From positions 1 through 51,215 of the forward strand of contig JANWWQ010000011.1 of assembly GCA_025055635.1 (NCBI GenBank): a DNA stretch of 51,215 nucleotides. The letters run 5' to 3'. Each line of letters opens with the position of its first letter. Positions within the stretch are counted from its first letter, which is position 1. The position numbers and the translations under genes were made by a program. This document shows positions 47,352 to 51,215 of the stretch, piece after piece. This stretch comes from Flavobacteriales bacterium. Lineage in GTDB: Bacteria > Bacteroidota > Bacteroidia > CAIKAF01. The notes beneath the pieces are model-generated. The model was not told the DNA's origin. It ran no database searches and saw only the letters and a program-made list of their open reading frames with translations.

Positions 47352-48253
47352 GCACGTTTTTCGTCGGCCGCTCGGATTGTTTTTTCCAGCTCATCCCACA
47401 TGTCCGGGGTAGCCACCCGCTCCACCCAGTTGAATTGACCGGCACCCATGAGCCATTCGCCACCATCAATGGTAATTACCTCTCCATTTATGTAAGCGGA
47501 AAAATCCGACATTAGATAGGCAGCAAGGTTGGCCAATTCCTGATGGTGTCCCACACGTTTAAGGGGCACTCTTATTTCAGGCTTTAAGGCCTCTGAAAGC
47601 TGGGGCGGAAAAAGGCGGTCCCAAGCTCCTTTTGTGGGGAAAGGTCCTGGAGCGATAGCGTTCATACGGATGCCGTATTTAGCCCATTCCACGGCCAGGG
47701 AGCGCGTGAGGGCCAGGACGCCGGCCTTTCCGCAAGCCGAAGGCACCACATAGGCAGAGCCGGTCCATGCGTATGTTGTAACTATGTTTAATACGACGGC
47801 GGGTTTTTTCTCACTTATCCATTTTTTGCCAAAAGCCAAAGTGCAGTTGTACGACCCTTTGAGCACGATGTCCACCACAGCGTCAAAAGCCCTATGGCTG
47901 AGTCTTTCGGTGGGACTTAGAAAATTTCCTGCTGCATTGTTGACCAGGCCATCAGGCAACCCAAAATGGCTGATGGTCTGGGCCAGCATATTTTCTACTT
48001 GGTCGTATGAACGCACGTCGCAGGGTATTGGGAGCACCTGGCCACCCGTTTCTTGTGCCAACTCACGGGCTGCTTGCTCCAGAACATCCTGCTTACGGCT
48101 ACTTATCACAACGCGGGCGCCCAAGGACATAAAATAATGGGCCATGCTGCGACCCAAACCGGTGCCCCCACCCGTAATCACAAAGATTTTACCTTCAAAC
48201 AGGCGCCCTTGGAACATGGGCGCATGGGGAGAATATTGAGGCTGCTCGTTCAC
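47348..48253 (-). CDS. SDR oxidoreductase, 2,4-dienoyl-CoA reductase-like
   Basis: The 301-residue product is a short-chain dehydrogenase with TGGGTGLGRSM near 27, NNAAGNF near 110 and a VVPSACGKAGV segment. The usual YxxxK Tyr is replaced, as in dienoyl-CoA reductases. It probably uses NADPH on an unsaturated acyl-CoA. GTG 48253 is chosen: TTTCTTTG, a one-mismatch -7 core, ends four bases before it, and codons further upstream have no family match. It may be the first gene of SDR-msrA-murQ. Confidence 0.85.
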   Translation of the reverse strand: MNEQPQYSPHAPMFQGRLFEGKIFVITGGGTGLGRSMAHYFMSLGARVVISSRKQDVLEQAARELAQETGGQVLPIPCDVRSYDQVENMLAQTISHFGLPDGLVNNAAGNFLSPTERLSHRAFDAVVDIVLKGSYNCTLAFGKKWISEKKPAVVLNIVTTYAWTGSAYVVPSACGKAGVLALTRSLAVEWAKYGIRMNAIAPGPFPTKGAWDRLFPPQLSEALKPEIRVPLKRVGHHQELANLAAYLMSDFSAYINGEVITIDGGEWLMGAGQFNWVERVATPDMWDELEKTIRAADEKRA

Positions 48254-48376
48254 ATTGCAAAGAAAAGATTTTATCGGCGGCCGCGCCTCAGCAGAAGACC
48301 AGCTCTTCACCTCTACCCCATTTCCCTGCCCCAGGACCAGCCCCAAAATCCATTTTCAGGGCCTAAAATCCCAGAT

Positions 48377-49519
48377 TCAGGGTAAGAGGACCTTTCGGAC
48401 CCGCAATTTTTCTGGGCTTTGAAACAAACAAAAAAAGAGGCCGGCAGGGAGACCAGTAAAAGTGTGCACCTGACCCGGAAATAACGTGCCTTCCTGCCAA
48501 ACGCGGCCCATCCTATCATACAGGGTCAAATGCCCGCTCTCCGATACTTTCACCTGCAACTGACCGGGTAAAGGCTGAACAAAAAAGTCTTCACTGGCGA
48601 AGATGGTTTCTAAAAATCCAACTCCTGGTTCACAGCCATGGATTACGTTAAAACGATTATCCCCCAGCACATAGAAAAACGGAGCTGAAGGAGCTCCTTT
48701 CAGTTTCCACTCTAGGAAGGGCCACACGATATCGTAGGTGGCCTGTTGCTGCTGGGCCCGATCTATTTCCGGCTGGAATCCGCTGGTGGTTTCCCCAAAA
48801 TCGCATGCCAAATCGGGGAGTGCATAGAAGCAATGGACACCACCTTTAATTTCGGCGTACACCTTACAAGTGGATCCCAACGCATTGAATATGGGTAATT
48901 GGTGAGACGCAGGGGGAGTGACCATGTCTTTTTCTCCGGCCAGCATGAGAAAAGCAGAAATAACGCCCGAAGCGGCGGATATTGAGGATGGATTCGTTTC
49001 AGCAGGTGAAAGGCCCACCACTGCGTCGGGAAAGCCAGGTTCCAGAGCTGCACCCAACACCGAAGACCCTCCACCCATGGAATGCCCCATGAAAGCAGCT
49101 TTGCCGTTGAGCTTTCCGAATAAGGGGTCGCTGGCGTCCTGATTCGCTATCTCCAAAAGCCTTCGGGCCGCAAAAAGCAAATCGCGTCCGAAGTCTGAAT
49201 GGCTGGGTGCGGGGAAAATTCCGTTTTCCATATCCACCATAGCCATCACATAACCCCGCGGCACGAAATACTCCCAGATATTCTGGTAGGCCGTATTGGC
49301 CATAGCAAAGCCATGGCCAAAACTTACCAAGGGAAAGGAGCCTACAGCCCAAGGGGCGTTGTTCCCACTAATCTGGGCCGGATAATAAAGCTTAACTTGG
49401 ACGTTACGACCGGGCCTGTCGGGATCTGGTAAGCTATAGGAAGCTGCTCCAATAAAGTAATTTTGGCCTTTAACGATCAGGGATGAGACGAGGAAAAGCA
49501 GAAGAATGGCTATTGGCAT
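48377..49519 (-). CDS. Secreted alpha/beta hydrolase with probable T9SS sorting end
   Basis: The 380-residue product has a signal peptide (ending LIVKGQ). The alpha/beta hydrolase domain has SFGHGFAMAN and the nucleophile elbow GHSMGGGS (Ser near 147), with catalytic Asp and His probable in GEKDMVTPP and GGVHCFY. It resembles chlorophyllase/PET-hydrolase-like esterases. The last 65 residues (LTLYDRMGRVW to VRKVLLP) look like a type A T9SS domain, but weakly. ATG 49519 is used; TTG 49525 is possible. The divergent phosphatase may start only five bases away or overlap. Confidence 0.8.
   Translation of the reverse strand: MPIAILLLFLVSSLIVKGQNYFIGAASYSLPDPDRPGRNVQVKLYYPAQISGNNAPWAVGSFPLVSFGHGFAMANTAYQNIWEYFVPRGYVMAMVDMENGIFPAPSHSDFGRDLLFAARRLLEIANQDASDPLFGKLNGKAAFMGHSMGGGSSVLGAALEPGFPDAVVGLSPAETNPSSISAASGVISAFLMLAGEKDMVTPPASHQLPIFNALGSTCKVYAEIKGGVHCFYALPDLACDFGETTSGFQPEIDRAQQQQATYDIVWPFLEWKLKGAPSAPFFYVLGDNRFNVIHGCEPGVGFLETIFASEDFFVQPLPGQLQVKVSESGHLTLYDRMGRVWQEGTLFPGQVHTFTGLPAGLFFCLFQSPEKLRVRKVLLP
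49458..49465 (+). promoter_or_regulatory. -7 promoter core (TAATTTTG) of the PhoD-like gene
   Basis: TAATTTTG matches TAnnTTTG and lies inside the N-terminal coding region of the divergent hydrolase. It ends 17 bases before ATG 49483 and 59 before ATG 49525. Confidence 0.45.
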
Positions 49520-50535
49520 GGGCAATGTATTTTATTCTCAAAGCTAAGTTTTTTATCTTTCTAGTGCTAGGCGCTCATTTAAGTTCTGCCGGCTGGGGGC
49601 AGACCCATCTTTCCCCGCGGCGGCTGGAAGGTAGGGACATCTCGGTGATTGCATTTGGATCTTGTAATCTTCAAACCCTTCCTCAGAAACTTTGGCTGGT
49701 GATATTGCGCCAAAGACCAGATTTGTGGATTTGGATGGGCGATAACATTTATGGCGACACGTACGACACGGCCGAGCTGCGCGCAAAATACAAAAAGCTT
49801 TTGTCCTGGCCGGAATATCAGACTTTTATAGGTCAAGTTCCCGTAGCCGCTACCTGGGATGATCACGACTTTGGAGTGAACGATGCGGACAGTACCTATC
49901 CCCAGCGCTTACATAGCCAAAACATATTTTGTGATTTTTTCAACGAACCTCAGGACTCACCACGCAGGCGGCGTAAGGGTATCTATGAAAGCTATGACTT
50001 GGGGCGCCCTCCTCATACTGTGCGCCTTATTTTGCTGGACACGCGTTACAATAAGGGCAAACCTGGCTCCAATGCCTCCATGCTGGGCGAAGAACAATGG
50101 CGCTGGTTTGAAGATCAGCTGATGGGCAGCCAGGCCGCCCTCAACATCGTGGTCAGTTCCATTCAGGTGTTTGCAGACCGTCCTATTGCAGAGCGATGGG
50201 GGGAATTTCCCAGAGATGTAGCCCGCCTGGACAGCCTTCTGGCAGCCTTTGGAAAAACCAACGTACTCTTTCTCAGCGGTGACATCCACGGCGCCGAGAT
50301 TGCCCGAAAAACTCTTCATCCGTCCCAGCTGACTTTTCATGAAATTACTTCCAGTGGGATGACCCACTCCACCCTTTTGCTCAACCTTGTGGACAACAGT
50401 CGGGCCTACGATCCTCCTTATTGCCACAGAAATTTTGGCCTTCTTAAAATAAAATGGGGACCTCCCCACCGAGTCCAAGCTCAAATACTCAATAGAAAAG
50501 GACGAGTGGTGCGAGAACGATTTATAGATTTTTAA
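49483..50535 (+). CDS. PhoD-like exported phosphatase/phosphodiesterase
   Basis: The 350-residue product has metal-binding motifs of the PhoD family: FGSCN near 58, MGDNIYGDTYD near 84, ATWDDHDFG near 122, LDTRYN near 184 and FLSGDIHG near 262. It has a signal peptide ending GWGQ. Two starts fit. ATG 49483 follows a -7 core by 17 bases but overlaps the hydrolase gene by 37 bases. ATG 49525 gives a clean signal peptide and lies five bases from the hydrolase ATG. Enzymes of this family split phosphate esters; the substrate is unknown. Confidence 0.85.
   Translation: MRRGKAEEWLLAWAMYFILKAKFFIFLVLGAHLSSAGWGQTHLSPRRLEGRDISVIAFGSCNLQTLPQKLWLVILRQRPDLWIWMGDNIYGDTYDTAELRAKYKKLLSWPEYQTFIGQVPVAATWDDHDFGVNDADSTYPQRLHSQNIFCDFFNEPQDSPRRRRKGIYESYDLGRPPHTVRLILLDTRYNKGKPGSNASMLGEEQWRWFEDQLMGSQAALNIVVSSIQVFADRPIAERWGEFPRDVARLDSLLAAFGKTNVLFLSGDIHGAEIARKTLHPSQLTFHEITSSGMTHSTLLLNLVDNSRAYDPPYCHRNFGLLKIKWGPPHRVQAQILNRKGRVVRERFIDF
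49539..49546 (-). promoter_or_regulatory. -7 promoter core (TAGCTTTG) of the hydrolase gene
   Basis: On the minus strand TAGCTTTG ends 19 bases before ATG 49519. It lies inside the signal-peptide region of the divergent phosphatase. Confidence 0.45.
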
Positions 50536-50635
50536 TAAAAAGGAATCAGATAGCCGCTAAATCTCTAGTTCTCAAACAATACCCAATTACTCAAAGCTGT
50601 CTGAAAATAGAAACCGGCCGGGAAAACTTCCCACC

Positions 50636-51061
50636 CTAATTTTCCATGGAGTTACTATTACCATATAACTGGTTAAATTTGTTTTTAATGGCCTGATGGA
50701 TCTCTTTCATTCGCTTTTCAGAGATGGACAACTTGTGGGTGAAATCCAGGTCCGTCACAGCGTTGATAGGAATCAGGTGGACGTGGGCATGGGGCACTTC
50801 CATACCCACCACGGCCACTCCGATGCGCCGGCAAGGAATTTCACTCTCAATGGCCCGAGCCACTTTCTGAGCGAAACGAAACAATGCAGCCACATCATCC
50901 GGAGGAAGGTCAAACAAATAATCCACTTCCTTTTTGGGAATTACCAGGGTATGCCCCTCTTTGACAGGGAAAATATCCAGAATAGCTATATGTTGCGTGT
51001 CTTCCGCAACGATGTAAGCAGGCAGTTCCCGGTTTATGATTTTGGTGAATATGGAAGGCAT
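50636..51061 (-). CDS. HIT-family nucleotide hydrolase
   Basis: The 141-residue product carries the histidine triad HAHVHLIP near 95 and the N-terminal FTKIINRELPAYIVAED of the HINT-like branch. Such proteins hydrolyse nucleoside phosphoramidates or adenylates in the cytoplasm. A long C-terminal helix (EKRMKEIHQAIKNKF) follows the triad. It starts three bases after the greA stop, so the two genes are probably cotranscribed. Confidence 0.93.
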   Translation of the reverse strand: MPSIFTKIINRELPAYIVAEDTQHIAILDIFPVKEGHTLVIPKKEVDYLFDLPPDDVAALFRFAQKVARAIESEIPCRRIGVAVVGMEVPHAHVHLIPINAVTDLDFTHKLSISEKRMKEIHQAIKNKFNQLYGNSNSMEN

Positions 51062-51064
51062 GTA

Positions 51065-51215
51065 TCAGTGACCGATTTCCAAAATTTCCAGCTTGAGGAT
51101 GCCGGCGGGTACTTTCACTTCCACCAAGTCACCCTTTCCTTTGCCGATAAGGCTTTTTCCGATTGGTGAATCCACAGAAATTTTACCCGCCTTAAAATCG
51201 GCTTCAGTTGGGGGT
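51065..51215 (-). CDS. greA: Transcription elongation factor GreA, C-terminal part
   Basis: Only the last 49 or so codons lie in the window. They read [20 protein letters not shown], then [15 protein letters not shown] and LEILEIGH before TGA. This is the FKBP-like C-terminal domain of GreA, which restarts backtracked RNA polymerase. The coiled-coil N-terminus is beyond the right edge. Confidence 0.93.
   Translation of the reverse strand, partial: PPTEADFKAGKISVDSPIGKSLIGKGKGDLVEVKVPAGILKLEILEIGH

Noticed and set aside
1-51215. tRNA, rRNA, CRISPR array, prophage or complete insertion sequence
   Set aside because: I looked for regular repeats, cloverleaf-like arms, integrases and transposase motifs and saw none I could support.

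Overview
The window is chromosomal DNA from a member of the Bacteroidota. Three proteins end in type IX secretion (T9SS) sorting domains (17927-19720, 21543-24263, 39030-42080), and the hydrolase at 48377-49519 ends in a weaker match. Many genes are preceded by the Bacteroidota promoter core TAnnTTTG, several start at GTG or TTG, and strong Shine-Dalgarno sequences are rare. Most genes are housekeeping genes with family members throughout the phylum. I see no rRNA, tRNA, CRISPR array, prophage or intact insertion sequence. The genus cannot be fixed from what is here; Flavobacteriales- or Chitinophagales-like is a guess.

Layout. 1-5306: a DUF4175-type membrane/coiled-coil protein (cut by the left edge), divergent from dnaB, then an exported protein of unknown function. 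5526-11526: a fused alpha/beta 2-oxoacid dehydrogenase E1, followed closely by menF-menD-menB for menaquinone synthesis. 12287-16541: a membrane-anchored C45-type Ntn hydrolase overlapping tdk, a divergent Bacteroidota protein of unknown function, a GC-rich hairpin element and a metallophosphoesterase. 16700-24263: a decayed partial duplicate of a T9SS protein next to the intact gene, lnt, and a second large T9SS protein. 24508-29020: a five-gene cluster on the minus strand (gatB, a small membrane protein, a two-subunit transketolase, a seven-bladed WD40 protein). 29200-34058: DUF2752, NAD(P)HX repair enzyme, TsaC-type protein, transaldolase/FSA, an IsdG-like monooxygenase with a palindromic operator, and an ECF sigma factor. 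34051-44133: a protein that may span both membranes, a lipoprotein, a coiled-coil protein, a large non-coding stretch, an EamA half-transporter, a CotH-domain surface protein and a histidine kinase/response regulator pair. 44484-51215: lipoprotein, pyrF, SDR-msrA-murQ, a secreted hydrolase divergent from a PhoD-like phosphatase, HIT protein and the end of greA.

How parts work together. menF, menD and menB give the first two steps and the ring-closing step of menaquinone synthesis; the other men genes are not here. The sigma factor and the protein translationally coupled to it form a likely envelope-signalling pair. The kinase and response regulator are separated by one base and end at a clear intrinsic terminator. 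Surface proteins depend on a T9SS encoded elsewhere.

Most notable points. (1) Promoter -7 cores lie only 4-7 bases before the start codons of several genes, which predicts leaderless mRNAs. (2) A perfect 7-3-7 palindrome overlaps the promoter of the IsdG-like gene. (3) A colinear, decayed duplicate sits next to a T9SS gene. (4) Two divergent genes have promoter cores that lie inside, or at the very edge of, each other's coding start. (5) A cytosolic WD40 propeller is coupled to a split transketolase. I did not find a clearly new multi-gene system; these are the best leads.
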